Assembly (NCBI GenBank): GCA_025999435.1
Contig: BNXH01000012.1
Coordinates: forward strand, 1 to 36,342
Origin: Bacteroidia bacterium
GTDB lineage: Bacteria; Bacteroidota; Bacteroidia; Bacteroidales; Dysgonomonadaceae
Direction: 5' to 3'
Length of the DNA: 36,342 bases
Shown: one piece after another, positions 23,325 to 33,301 of the stretch
How positions within the stretch are numbered: position 1 is the first letter of the stretch
Layout: every line of letters begins with the position of its first letter
Notes under the pieces: model-generated
What the model was told of the DNA's origin: nothing
What the model saw: only the letters and a program-made list of their open reading frames with translations
The model's database searches: none
Translations under genes and position numbers: made by a program

Positions 23325-26300
23325 ATGAAAAAAATATTGCTATTCTTTATATTGCTGGTCAATATATCTGTTCTGTATTCCCAGAATACCGTTCCTATTG
23401 GAAAGTATGAAGTTTATTTTATTGGCTGGTTAGCGGGAGATAATAACCACCATTGTGGTAATGCTTATGTAGAAATGACTTTAAGTGGAGATAATGGGGA
23501 TGAGGTTTCAAAAATATTTAATGCTGAGTATTGGGAGGATTCACCACGTCAAAATTTCAATAAAAGCAATACACTTAGCACGTTTGATGCTAATAAAAGA
23601 ATAAAAAAACTGTTTTTTTTATCAACCAGATATCAAAATAGTTCGTGCCGTGGAACCCGGCGAAATAATAATGGATATCTAGAGAACGGATTGAATGTTC
23701 CATGCTATTCCTTGTTTTTTAAATTTGACGGAAGTGCAGGATTCACCAATAGCTACGAGGAAAATGGTGTTGGACTGTGGAACTCCGAATTTACAATCTA
23801 TATTCAGCCTAAACTTGTTATTATAAATAATAATCCGGCAGGAAATTTTCTTCCGACAGAGGATAAAATCACAATCGATTCACATGCCGGGTTCAAAGCC
23901 GCGGAATATAACTGGCGGTACTCTCTCGATGGTTATACTTGGAATACCCTTCCCCAATATAACGGTCAATCATCAATACAAGTTAATGCCGGAGATTTAT
24001 TCGGAGATGACAGGAATAGCTATATAGGGCGGAATGTTTATTTCAAACAGGTCGCATGTGATAACAATTGTGAATCCGATCCCGTTATGTATACTATATC
24101 GCAAAATGCCCCCCACATCACAAGCCATACGACAGCTCCTACAAAATGTTATGATACGACAGACGGCAGCCTAACCCTTAGCTTCGACCGTGCCCTACTG
24201 GACGATGAAACCCTGGGAGCCTCCCTTGTCAATACCACAACAGGAGCGGCAGTTTCCAACGAGAACCTGACAGATGCCTTAAAAAGCAGTACTTCGGTTA
24301 CAATAGAGAACCTATCTCCGGGCAATTACCGGTTGGATTTACTGGGAACATATCAAGGCAATGCCACATATACGGGCGGCTTGCAGCATACCACTACCTT
24401 TGAAATCACCCGACCTACGCAGGTAGATTTTTCCTTTGTCTCCAAAACAAATGTTTTCTGCCACGGAGGCTCTGACGGTATTATTAATATCACAGCCACA
24501 GGTGGGCAAAACAGCTATAAATACACAGTGACGGGTGATAATGGAGTCACTATCGACTGGATGTCATTTGACAGCGGATATAATGCCGCCATTAAAAATT
24601 TAACGGCAGGCACCTACCGGATCGAAGTGCAGGATACGAATGATTGTCCGGCTAAAGAATCCGGCAATATAAAAGTCGTTACCGTACAGATCACCCAACC
24701 GGCGGCACCGATCGCTTTATCCGAAACAGATATTAAATCTCCGACAGGTTACGGCTTAAGTAACGGATATGTCTCTGTGCGTGTTACGGGAGGCACACCC
24801 AACGATAACGGAAGCTATAACTTCGAATGGCGTAAAGATTCTCCGAGCGGAGCCCTTATATCGACTAATATAATTACCGATGCCGTAAACAATCCGTTTA
24901 CAATCAAGCTGGATCAGGTCACAGCCGGAAAATATTATCTTACAGTAAAAGATAAAAACTATGCCGGCGCATCCAGTGAGCTTGGCAGTTGCGGTATCCT
25001 TTTCCAAGAATATGAAGTGACCCAACCCGACTCCCTGATCGCAACCATAAAAGTAAAAGAGATCATCTCCTGCCATATCAACAATGATTATCAATACAAA
25101 CTGGATTTGGATAATAACAGTATTCCCGATGAAGCAGAAACCGGAGAACTGACAGTGGTCGTAACCGGAGGTGTAGGCAGCTACAGTTATCAATGGCAGA
25201 TATTGACAGGCGGCAGTTTTCAGGATATACCGGGTGCCACCTCTTCCATACTGGCAAAATTACAGGAAGGCACATACAAGGTGCTGCTGAAGGACGCAAA
25301 CGACAATGAAGCGGATGACAAGAAAATATTCAATTATCCAGAAGTATTGAAAATAAGTCTTTCGGCCAATACTATTCTATGTAACGATCTGCAAGAAGGC
25401 ATTGTTTCCGTTACAGCAACCGGAGGAACTGCCCCCTATACCTATACATGGAATACCTCAGACACAACACCAAGTGTAACCGGACTTGGCGCAGGCAATT
25501 ACTTCGTCGTGGTACAGGATGCCAATGGATGTATGGTTAGCGGAAGTGTCAGGATAGAACAACCGGGAGCTCTGGAAATAGAAGATATTCTCGCGCAAGA
25601 CCCTATTTGTAACGAAGCTTCGAACGGAGAGATACAGATCAAGGCTTCAGGAGGAAAAACCCCTTATTCAATTACCTGGTCTAACGGACAAACAGGAGAA
25701 AATTTGTCCGGATTAAAAGCCGGCGCCTATACCGTTACATTTACTGATGCCAACGGGTGTTCCATGACCAAATCTTATAACCTGATCGACCCCGAAGCGT
25801 TAATAATAGACTTGGGAAAAGACATTACCTTGTGCCAGGGTGATAGCATGGTTTATAACATTGATATCAACGATCCGGGAGCAACATACCGGTGGACGGA
25901 TCAGGAAGGTAATTTGGTCGGTACAGCTCCGGTTATCAGTTTGTCGGCAGCAGGTACATACACAGCGCAAGTAATCGACTCGAAAGGATGTACAGCTACA
26001 GACCAGATAGCCATTAAGAACTCAATGGAGGTTCTATCCCCGGAATTCATGATAACTACGCATGCTTATACCGACTATACCGTGCAACTGGTCAATACAT
26101 CTCCGACAGAGCCCGAAAAGGTGGAATGGATACTGCCCGAATCGGATTATATCACTGTAGTTTCCGAATCGGATGAACATATCGAACTGCAATTCTCCCA
26201 GACTGGCTCATACAAGATTGGCCTGAAAGGAATACAAGGACTGTGCGAAAAGACACTATATAAAGATATATTGATAGAAGAAAACATTTATGGTGTAGAA

Positions 26301-26576
26301 GAACCGGCATCAGTAAGTTCAAACATTAAAGATTTTTTAATTATACCTAATCCGAATGATGGGAATTATAAAGTTATTGTAAAACTGTATAAAGAAGCTG
26401 GTATTAAGTTTCGGATAGTTAATATGTCGGGCAATGAGCCTTATCGTGCAACAACTTATCCTAAGTCGGTAGAATTTGAGGTTCCGTTCCAGCAAACGCT
26501 GTACTCGGGAGTATATCTGATCATTTTGGAAACAGGTTCAGAAGTACAAGTTAAACGAATGCTAGTCAATCATTAA
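23325..26576 (+). CDS. SprB-repeat surface protein with T9SS C-terminal sorting domain
   Basis: The ATG at 23325 is preferred over 23304 because it leads straight into a signal peptide (MKKILLFFILLVNISVLYSQ) and avoids overlapping the previous gene; the product is 1083 aa. After a unique N-terminal domain with four Cys, SprB-type repeats recur with the pattern C-x-G-x-x-G-x-I-x-x-x-A-x-G-G ... G-x-Y-x-V-x-V-x-D-x-N-G-C (e.g. NVFCHGGSDGIINITATGG, TILCNDLQEGIVSVTATGG, DPICNEASNGEIQIKASGG). The last 75 residues (IPNPNDGNYKVIVKL ... GVYLIILETGSEVQVKRMLVN) are a type-A Por secretion sorting domain. This is the clearest evidence that the locus depends on T9SS. SprB repeats are known from the Flavobacterium gliding adhesin. 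Confidence 0.88.
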   Translation: MKKILLFFILLVNISVLYSQNTVPIGKYEVYFIGWLAGDNNHHCGNAYVEMTLSGDNGDEVSKIFNAEYWEDSPRQNFNKSNTLSTFDANKRIKKLFFLSTRYQNSSCRGTRRNNNGYLENGLNVPCYSLFFKFDGSAGFTNSYEENGVGLWNSEFTIYIQPKLVIINNNPAGNFLPTEDKITIDSHAGFKAAEYNWRYSLDGYTWNTLPQYNGQSSIQVNAGDLFGDDRNSYIGRNVYFKQVACDNNCESDPVMYTISQNAPHITSHTTAPTKCYDTTDGSLTLSFDRALLDDETLGASLVNTTTGAAVSNENLTDALKSSTSVTIENLSPGNYRLDLLGTYQGNATYTGGLQHTTTFEITRPTQVDFSFVSKTNVFCHGGSDGIINITATGGQNSYKYTVTGDNGVTIDWMSFDSGYNAAIKNLTAGTYRIEVQDTNDCPAKESGNIKVVTVQITQPAAPIALSETDIKSPTGYGLSNGYVSVRVTGGTPNDNGSYNFEWRKDSPSGALISTNIITDAVNNPFTIKLDQVTAGKYYLTVKDKNYAGASSELGSCGILFQEYEVTQPDSLIATIKVKEIISCHINNDYQYKLDLDNNSIPDEAETGELTVVVTGGVGSYSYQWQILTGGSFQDIPGATSSILAKLQEGTYKVLLKDANDNEADDKKIFNYPEVLKISLSANTILCNDLQEGIVSVTATGGTAPYTYTWNTSDTTPSVTGLGAGNYFVVVQDANGCMVSGSVRIEQPGALEIEDILAQDPICNEASNGEIQIKASGGKTPYSITWSNGQTGENLSGLKAGAYTVTFTDANGCSMTKSYNLIDPEALIIDLGKDITLCQGDSMVYNIDINDPGATYRWTDQEGNLVGTAPVISLSAAGTYTAQVIDSKGCTATDQIAIKNSMEVLSPEFMITTHAYTDYTVQLVNTSPTEPEKVEWILPESDYITVVSESDEHIELQFSQTGSYKIGLKGIQGLCEKTLYKDILIEENIYGVEEPASVSSNIKDFLIIPNPNDGNYKVIVKLYKEAGIKFRIVNMSGNEPYRATTYPKSVEFEVPFQQTLYSGVYLIILETGSEVQVKRMLVNH

Positions 26577-26598
26577 TTGAAATAATATAAAATCAGAA

Positions 26599-27939
26599 AT
26601 GAATCGATATCTATCTATTTTTCTATTTAGCCTCTGTATTCTGTTCTCTTGTGCCAGGGAAGAAGTTATAGAAGTAACAGCCGATTTTAAAATTACGGTT
26701 GTCAACAATGATTATTCTGTACCGGTGAAGGTCGAGATAGAAAACAACAGCACAGGAGCCGATACCTATGAATGGACTTTTGACGGGGCTGTAACTACAA
26801 ATTCTAAAGACAAAGAGCCCAAAACAGTATATTATAATACTCCCGGAGTATATAAGATTGTATTGAATGCGTCTAACAAGGATGGATCTTCTGATGAAAA
26901 AAGTATGGAAATACAGATTGATGCAGCCATGCTTGTTGATTTTGATTGGCAAATGCAAGGAAGTGACATATCTCCTGTCACCCTGAAAATGGTGAATAAG
27001 TCCTTAGGAGCCGCTCACTATTTATGGGAGTTTGAGGAAGGGAATCCTGCTACATCTGCTGTTGAAGCACCCCAAGTGTCTTTTACGAGTGAAGGAGAAC
27101 ATAAAATAAAATTGACTATAACCAATGGCAAGGAGACATACAGTGCGGAAAAATCCATAGCAATAAAACCTGCCATGACTATCGATTACGACTGGACTGT
27201 CGATTTTATCGATTTGGATTATGAAGCCCCTGTTATCCTGCATATCAATAATAAATCGATAAATGCAACTTCATATGAATGGACATTTTTGAGTAATTCA
27301 AGTGAAATTGTCAGTACAGAACAGGCTCCCGATATAACAATATCCAATTCCGGTACTCATACATTACAACTAAAAGCCATCAATGACAAAGAAAGTAAGA
27401 TTGTGCAAAAACAGATTGTCGTATATCCAGACAAGAACTTACTATCATTTACGAATATCAAAATGGGAATAAATACCACACATACACAAATCGGCTCTTT
27501 CTTTTCTTCAAACCTCGGGAAGACTCTCACCAAAAATGAGATAAATACCACAACAGGCTCATTGATTGATTTTGCCTTTTTTGGTCTTGACCAAACATTT
27601 ACATATAACCAATTTATATCTCCCGATAAAGTACAACAGACGGCTTTTGAGGCCATCCCCAATGCTGTATATACAAAGGTTATCAATAGTCAGGAATTAG
27701 TAGGAGTTCAATTATCCCCAACTTCATTTGATGCGATAGCTGATGGTAAAGTTTTCGCAAATCTTAACATTACAGAAACCGCAAAAGGAATGACGCCATT
27801 TGATAAAAGCCTTAGTAATCGTATTGTCCTGTTCCAAACTTCTGACGGGAGAAAAGGAGCCATTAAGGTAACGGATTATATAGTCGCTGGCAAACAGTCA
27901 TATATTATCGCAGATATAAAAATACAGAAGAAACCGTAA
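26599..27939 (+). CDS. PKD-domain lipoprotein
   Basis: A 446-aa lipoprotein: the signal sequence ends in the lipobox ILFSC with C18 as the lipid-bearing residue, followed by AREEV. Three PKD-like domains follow (about 25-105, 110-190, 195-275), each with the signature Y-x-W-x-F (YEWTFDGAV, YLWEFEEG, YEWTFLSNS) and a GxYKIxLxAxN-type strand (GVYKIVLNASN, GEHKIKLTITN, GTHTLQLKAIN). The C-terminal 170 residues form an unrecognised domain (LLSFTNIKMGINTTHTQIGSFFS ... YIIADIKIQKKP). It lies 22 bp after the SprB-repeat gene and 13 bp before the barrel gene, so it probably works at the outer membrane with them, perhaps as an anchor or periplasmic/surface adaptor. Confidence 0.85.
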   Translation: MNRYLSIFLFSLCILFSCAREEVIEVTADFKITVVNNDYSVPVKVEIENNSTGADTYEWTFDGAVTTNSKDKEPKTVYYNTPGVYKIVLNASNKDGSSDEKSMEIQIDAAMLVDFDWQMQGSDISPVTLKMVNKSLGAAHYLWEFEEGNPATSAVEAPQVSFTSEGEHKIKLTITNGKETYSAEKSIAIKPAMTIDYDWTVDFIDLDYEAPVILHINNKSINATSYEWTFLSNSSEIVSTEQAPDITISNSGTHTLQLKAINDKESKIVQKQIVVYPDKNLLSFTNIKMGINTTHTQIGSFFSSNLGKTLTKNEINTTTGSLIDFAFFGLDQTFTYNQFISPDKVQQTAFEAIPNAVYTKVINSQELVGVQLSPTSFDAIADGKVFANLNITETAKGMTPFDKSLSNRIVLFQTSDGRKGAIKVTDYIVAGKQSYIIADIKIQKKP

Positions 27940-27952
27940 GCAATCTATATCA

Positions 27953-29701
27953 ATGAGGAAAAAACAGTTTTTAAAAGCATTATTTATACTTGTAGTTATA
28001 GGCTATACATTAAATGTACAAGCTCAGGATATAGATTTGGAGAATATCGGAGACCAAATGCAACAAACTCTAAAGAAAAATCCAATAAAGCTAAGCGGAG
28101 GATTGTCTGCCAGTAGCTTGTTTTATAATTCTAACGTGAATGACAGTAGAGATAATTTTAATTACTTCCTGAATGGTAATCTGAATATAGGAATATATAA
28201 TTGGAGCTTACCTATTTCTTATAGTTTGACTAATCAAGGAGCAAATTTAGGGTATGATGTACCTTTTAAATTCAATAGATTGAGTGTCAGTCCTAAATAC
28301 AAATGGATGCAAGCACATCTCGGAGATGTAAGTATGACCTTTTCTCCATATACTTTAAACGGTTTGCTCATAACTGGAGGAGGATTGGAACTAACCCCCG
28401 ATGTCCCGTTTAAAATAGCAATGGTTGCTGGGCGGCTGAATAAAGCAATAGAAGATAACGATGACCCTAGAACAATCCCTGCATACCGAAGAATGGGTTA
28501 CGGTACGCAAATGAAATGGGAAAAGGAAGGCTATAAAGTATGGATTACCGGATTTTATGCTAAAGATGCTGTTAATTCATTAGATGCCTCTCCTGATATC
28601 AAAGGTGTTCTACCTCAGGAGAATTTGGTTTTGTCGGTGAATGCCAGTGTAAAGGTCTATAAGAATATAGTAGTATACGGTGAATACGCAAACTCATTAT
28701 TAACCAATGACCTCAGAGCCAACGAAAAAATATCCAGAGGAGGATTAGCCGGTACTTTTCTTAAAGGTAATGTATCGACAGAAACATTTGATGCTTTAAA
28801 TGGAGGTATTAATTTGAATCTAAAAAACATGATGATTGGCATCAGATATGAGAAGGTAGATCCTAATTACCGTACGCTGGGAGCCTATTATTTTACAAAC
28901 GATTTAGAAAATATTACATTAAATACCACATTTAACCTATTACAGGGAAAAGTCACCTTTGCAGGGAATATTGGTCGTCAATGGGACAATCTGGACGATA
29001 CAAAACTGAAAGAAACCAGCCGATGGGTTGGGTCGGCTAACATAAATGTGAAAATATCTGAAAAGTTGATGTTGGTCACCAGTTATTCTAATTTCACTAT
29101 GTTTACCAATCGTCAATTAAACCAGTTTACTAATATAAACGACAATCCGTTATTGGTACAACAACCAATGGACTCGATTGATTACAAACAGATTTCACAA
29201 AATGTGAATATGAACTTAAATTATACAATCTCCAATAGTAAAGAATTGATTCAGAACCTGAATATGAATTATTCCCTAAACGATATGGTCAATAAGGAGA
29301 ACGGTATAACAAGAAAAGGAAATATATCCCGTTTTCATAATGCTAATGTTAATTATGCGATTGGTTTTCCCAATCAAAAGTTTAGTATCGCGGCATCTGT
29401 CAATTATACCAACAGTTACTCCGGCTCACTTACTTCAAATATATGGGGACCGGCTTTGACATTGAATAAGGCTTTCTTTAAGGATAAGTTGACCACGACC
29501 ATTGGGGCGTCGTATAATAGTTCTACCGGGGTAGCCAAAATAGATGTAACAAGCCTCAGGCTAGGAGCAAATTACACCCCTTGGAATAAGCATAATTTTA
29601 ATGCTTCAATTATTCAGATGTTCCGAAAAACAGATCAGGATATTCCTAATCCGAACGTAGATGAATTGACTGCCTCAATTGGCTATAGTTATAGTTTTTA
29701 G
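27953..29701 (+). CDS. Outer-membrane beta-barrel protein closing the toxin-locus operon
   Basis: A 582-aa protein with a signal peptide (ending NVQAQ) and a short helical start (DIDLENIGDQMQQTLKKNP). It then has a long series of amphipathic strands (LNIGIYNWSLPISYSLTN, MMIGIRYEKVDPNYR, FSIAASVNYTNSYSGS) and ends in the barrel signature IGYSYSF with terminal Phe. There is no plug or CarboxypepD domain, so it is not TonB-dependent. Length and strand density suggest a barrel of well over 16 strands. As the last gene of the backbone operon it is a good candidate for the outer-membrane anchor or pore of the apparatus, but no homologue with known function is recognised. The relaxase gene converges on it from 40 bp away. 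Confidence 0.78.
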   Translation: MRKKQFLKALFILVVIGYTLNVQAQDIDLENIGDQMQQTLKKNPIKLSGGLSASSLFYNSNVNDSRDNFNYFLNGNLNIGIYNWSLPISYSLTNQGANLGYDVPFKFNRLSVSPKYKWMQAHLGDVSMTFSPYTLNGLLITGGGLELTPDVPFKIAMVAGRLNKAIEDNDDPRTIPAYRRMGYGTQMKWEKEGYKVWITGFYAKDAVNSLDASPDIKGVLPQENLVLSVNASVKVYKNIVVYGEYANSLLTNDLRANEKISRGGLAGTFLKGNVSTETFDALNGGINLNLKNMMIGIRYEKVDPNYRTLGAYYFTNDLENITLNTTFNLLQGKVTFAGNIGRQWDNLDDTKLKETSRWVGSANINVKISEKLMLVTSYSNFTMFTNRQLNQFTNINDNPLLVQQPMDSIDYKQISQNVNMNLNYTISNSKELIQNLNMNYSLNDMVNKENGITRKGNISRFHNANVNYAIGFPNQKFSIAASVNYTNSYSGSLTSNIWGPALTLNKAFFKDKLTTTIGASYNSSTGVAKIDVTSLRLGANYTPWNKHNFNASIIQMFRKTDQDIPNPNVDELTASIGYSYSF

Positions 29702-29741
29702 GATATTCTTTGCTAAAAAAGGTAAAGTTAAATGGTAAAAG

Positions 29742-30986
29742 TTAAATGCTTCTTCCTCTACTATTCTTTTTCTGAATCGTAGATGATTGAGGTTTTTTCC
29801 CAATCTTTTGAGTCTTCGGAATCCTCGGGTCTCCCCATGATTCCTGATAATCAATATCCGCTTTATTGGTTTTCCAGAGATACGGATACGCATACCCGCC
29901 ACCCCACCATTTGACTTTAGCTTTGGTAATAAATCCCGCTTCAATTTTCATCTTATCCATCAGGCGCATCTCATACTGACCATATTTGACAAAAGATTCA
30001 GGATTTTGTTTAGTCAGGAAATGCTGTTTTATTTGGCTGTCAAAGAAAAGGTAAGCCGATAATTTTGAGCCATCTTTCTTCTGCATATTTTCCAAATACA
30101 CATACCCTTCATCCTTCAAAACCAACATTTGTTCAGATGATAATTTGATGCCACCAATAGTAAATGTACCATCTGTTTTGGGTTTTCTTTGGGCTTCATC
30201 TTGAGTTTTCTGCTCAGCCTGTTCTCGTAAATACTCCTCCCGTCCCTGCTTTTTCGCTTCTTCAATATTCTTTTCAAACTCTTTTTGCAGATTTCCAAAG
30301 CTAAATTTTCGATCAATTTGTGAACCTTTGAAAGAAATATTATCATACCGGAACGATACACCTTCAATCTGATTGGTTATCCGTTTGAGTTTATACTCGA
30401 GCTCAATACCGGATTTTAGAAGAGCAAACCGTAGATCGGCAGGAGTTTTGCAAGAGGGTAACACCGCTTTTATCGCATCATGGATATAATACTTAATCTT
30501 GTCGGGATTGTCTAATTTCTCCCGTTTTACTTTCTCTTTTCCTTTACCGTAAGTCAGGTTATACTTATCTTTCAGTTTCCTGCAAACTTTAATATTCCGC
30601 TTATAATCATTATTGACAGAGATCAGTTTTAAGTTGTTATCGATCCGGTTATAGACAATATGTAAGTGTTCATTATCCGTATTATGATGCCGGACAATGA
30701 TGTATTGGGTGTTTTTGATTCCCATTTCCTGCATATATTCTTTAGCCAATTGGAGCATAAAATCATCCGTCATTCTAGCTTTGTCTTCTGGAGAAAATGA
30801 TATAGGTATATGCCCGACAGGTTATTTTATTTCTTTTCTGCCGGAACGTTGCATAGCAAAGCTGCGGATCATACTTTTGGTATCATCCGCAAACACTCCT
30901 TCGGCTTCTAACAGTTGGGCTGTATCATTCATCACATAATTAACACAGCCTTTAAATGATTTCCCTTTGATGTTTTTAGCGATCAT
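29742..30986 (-). pseudogene. Mobilisation relaxase (MobB-like) with an in-frame stop codon
   Basis: Reading on the minus strand from the ATG at 30986 (MIAKNIKGKSFKGCVNYVM) gives a relaxase of 414 codons interrupted at codon 55 by TAA (30824-30822). The same frame continues with PVGHIPISFSPEDKAR and the next Met at 30773. The metal-binding motif is intact downstream: HHNTDNEHLH with H101, D104, H107 and H109. The C-terminal region is charged (KEFEKNIEEAKKQGREEY). Relaxases nick oriT and pilot DNA during conjugative mobilisation. Both the N-terminal strand with its expected nearby Tyr and the His motif are needed, so the 343-aa product from 30773 is probably inactive unless the stop is read through. 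The start overlaps the accessory gene upstream by 11 bp. Confidence 0.85.
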
Positions 30987-31326
30987 CCAACAATTGTTTG
31001 ATTTGAAGTGCAATATTTACGATCTCTACACTAACTTGAGCGAATCCCGATTTGTTAGCCTGTTTGGCTATCTGATTCAGATTATTCCCCATACCACCGA
31101 GCTTCCGTATGAGGTCGAGTTCTTCCAAAGTAAAACGAGATTTGACACCTCCTTTCAAGGTCATCTCCCGAGCATATTGAGTTGCTTTCATTCCCAATTT
31201 CTCTGCTTTTTCCTTCACGGTTTTAAAATCTTCTTCGGTCAATTTCAAATTAATAGAAGTAGAAAGTTTCACTTTTTCTTTCTTTGGACGACCTCTTTTA
31301 GCGTTGTCACTCTTCTTATTTTCCAT
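30976..31326 (-). CDS. MobA/MobC-like relaxosome accessory protein
   Basis: A 116-aa DNA-binding accessory protein. The ATG at 31326 (MENKKSDNAKRGRPKKEKV) is chosen over one at 31371, which would extend into the oriT-like region. It begins with a basic RGRPKK tail, then a ribbon-helix-helix-like segment (STSINLKLTEEDFKTVKEKAEKLGM) and the family's C-terminal helix (LDLIRKLGGMGNNLNQIAKQANKSGF), both typical of plasmid mobilisation relaxosome proteins. It binds oriT and recruits the relaxase. Its end overlaps the relaxase start by 11 bp, and the oriT candidate lies directly upstream, the usual order for Bacteroides mobilisable elements. The gene itself looks intact. Confidence 0.85.
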   Translation of the reverse strand: MENKKSDNAKRGRPKKEKVKLSTSINLKLTEEDFKTVKEKAEKLGMKATQYAREMTLKGGVKSRFTLEELDLIRKLGGMGNNLNQIAKQANKSGFAQVSVEIVNIALQIKQLLDDR

Positions 31327-31556
31327 AACTACTTTGTTTAAGGTTATGGAAAACTGAGTGTCTCCAAACACTCAGGCGAGCCGAAACGAAAGCGACCATC
31401 GGGAGATGAAGTGCAGGATTGCTCCACAGCCACGACAGTCAAGTGACCATCGGGAGCGGACTGTATGGGGCTGAGCCCCCTGCAAGGGCAAGGTATGCAC
31501 GGAAGTAGCCCAAAGAGACGTTAGTCGAATTTTGGGTTACCCGTGCGATTACCTTG
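31327..31556 (-). other. Candidate oriT region upstream of the mobilisation genes
   Basis: Between the accessory gene and the next plus-strand gene lie several inverted repeats: GAGTG-tctccaaa-CACTC (about 31356-31373), GGGGCTGAGCCCC (31467-31479), and a large imperfect one from CAAGGTA (31489) to TACCTTG (31556), in which TGCACGG, GTA and CCCAAA re-pair with TTTGGGT, TAC and CCGTGCG. The segment around CGACCATCGGGAG (about 31392-31404) recurs as TGACCATCGGGAG (about 31444-31456). Location beside mob genes and the inverted-repeat content are what is expected of an origin of transfer; the nic site is not identified. Confidence 0.5.
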
Positions 31557-31933
31557 CTCCTTTGACGACGAGAAAAAAATAAAGAGGCAGAAGTCTCTTT
31601 GTTTTTTGATTCGGTGGCAACATTTGCACTCCGAAGAGAGTGTATTATCAGATACTTCCGATGTCGCAATACGGTCAGTGTATTGCCTATTGCTCTTCAA
31701 GGGTAGGCAGAGCAGTTTAATTGTAGAAAGTGGATTAAATTTCTCATATTGCAGTATAATTTAGATGCATCCGACATGGATACCGCAGCAAATATAGTTT
31801 GTAATTCTGAGAGTTATATCACTGACAATATGATGTGTATAGCTTTGCCTAGAGATGCTTTTATTTGCCATACTGCCTGACAAAAAAGAGTCACTCTTGT
31901 TGCTCCTATTGGTAATATTACTATCTTTAGTAC
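31557..31933. other. Gene-poor gap
   Basis: No open frame here resembles a protein. The stretch is mixed in composition and shows no strong repeat. A TAACTTTG promoter-like box sits at 31938-31945, just inside the next gene's first codons, so that gene may actually start at the later ATG at 31970 or use a promoter that is not visible. Confidence 0.4.
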
Positions 31934-32902
31934 ATGTATAACTTTGAGCAAGATATAGAACTTACGGATATGCCGGAATCCTTCCAAGCTGTACAGCAAA
32001 GTCTTAATGACTTTGTGGCAATCAACTATGAAACAGCACTTGGTTTGGTCTTACAACCACAACTTACAGAAGCAGACATACTGCATTACAAAGGAAAAGT
32101 CATTGATATTATCCGCAATAACCCACCATTGGAAAGCCTACCTAAATACCTGCGTGACGGACGGGAGGACTATCTCTGGTATTCCGGGTTCTTCGATGAT
32201 GCCGGGAAAGATGTTTTCCGCAAATATGGCAAGTTTGTTTCTCCTGCCATTGAGATAACTAAAACGAACTATACCGGAGAGTTGGCAAAGATAAATTTAC
32301 CTTATTTCAGAGAATTGGTAGATTTGGTCAGTTTAGAACGCTTGTGTATAAAATATGAGAAACTTCTTCCAACATCCCCCAAAGACACTGCTAAAGAGAA
32401 GCTCCCGACTCCCAAAGAGAATATTACTCAGGAAAAGCTACCAGCCCCTCAAAACAATATAGTCAAAGAAGCAAAACCCAAAGTTACCAAACGTACCTAC
32501 CAGCCCAAACTGAGCAAAGAACAATATACATTATTAGCCGATTGTATCGAATCTATCAAACTGTTTCGCTCGAAAGTAAAAGTTACTGAATTAAAGAAAC
32601 TCCTGACAGGAAAACTAACCGAACCACTACAAGTTACCAACCAAAAATCATTGGTTTATCTTTTAGATCAATTAATGGAAGCTGGCCATATCAAAGATAC
32701 ATGGATGTCGGTTGCTGATAGCAACAAAGACTTTATCTCTTTCCGGACAGAAGGTAATGAGGAAAGATATGGGAGTAAACCTCATTATATAACTCTGCAA
32801 CAACTTACAAATTGCCGTAACCGTAACAAGCGGGAACGAATATACAAACTTGAAAATATAGATGATCTGATAGCCGAGCTAAAGAAATGTAACCCCGAAT
32901 AG
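31934..32902 (+). CDS. Hypothetical protein of the mobilisable element
   Basis: A 322-aa protein without signal peptide or TM segments. The N-terminal third (ADILHYKGKVIDIIRNNPPLESLPKYLRDGREDYLWYSGFF) is compact alpha/beta. The middle is a Lys/Pro-rich linker with three short repeats of the form KEKLPTPKENI / QEKLPAPQNNI. The C-terminal part (KRTYQPKLSKEQYTLLADCIESIKLFR ... YLLDQLMEAGHIKDTW) looks helical, possibly winged-helix-like. I do not recognise a family; proteins of this type are carried on Bacteroides mobile elements. A later start at 31970 is possible. It lies between oriT and the DUF3408-like gene and may serve element maintenance or regulation, which is inference only. Confidence 0.6.
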   Translation: MYNFEQDIELTDMPESFQAVQQSLNDFVAINYETALGLVLQPQLTEADILHYKGKVIDIIRNNPPLESLPKYLRDGREDYLWYSGFFDDAGKDVFRKYGKFVSPAIEITKTNYTGELAKINLPYFRELVDLVSLERLCIKYEKLLPTSPKDTAKEKLPTPKENITQEKLPAPQNNIVKEAKPKVTKRTYQPKLSKEQYTLLADCIESIKLFRSKVKVTELKKLLTGKLTEPLQVTNQKSLVYLLDQLMEAGHIKDTWMSVADSNKDFISFRTEGNEERYGSKPHYITLQQLTNCRNRNKRERIYKLENIDDLIAELKKCNPE

Positions 32903-33301
32903 TTAAAAAAAATTATCTGCCTATATTTTCTACAAATATTTCCACTTCTTATTAAGTTGGACTTATTCGCTGTAATTCAACTCATTACTTCATGTTGGCA
33001 ATTTGGCTATAATTGCCAAATTACTCCTTTTTGAATATATCCCAAGCAAAAACATTCTTATAATCAGTATTATACAAACCTAACCTGTTAGGTAAGGCTG
33101 TTATGTTCACAGCGCAGGGGTTGAGAATGAGCTATACTTGCACTTGATTTCGAAAACAGCGATATACAAAGTCGTATACTGCTTATTCTTTCGGAAGATG
33201 TTAAATCATGGGCAAGACTAACCGTATCAGGGATGTTTGAATGGGTATTATCACTCTAATTTAATGAATCCTATTTATAAATATTTAAAAACAAGTACAA
33301 T
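32903..33301. other. Intergenic stretch without a gene
   Basis: About 400 bp. I see no credible ORF on either strand. It contains TTGGCAATTTGGCTATAATTG followed closely by a nearby complementary AATTGCC, and a low-G+C tail before the next gene. No promoter with both boxes was found. Confidence 0.3.
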
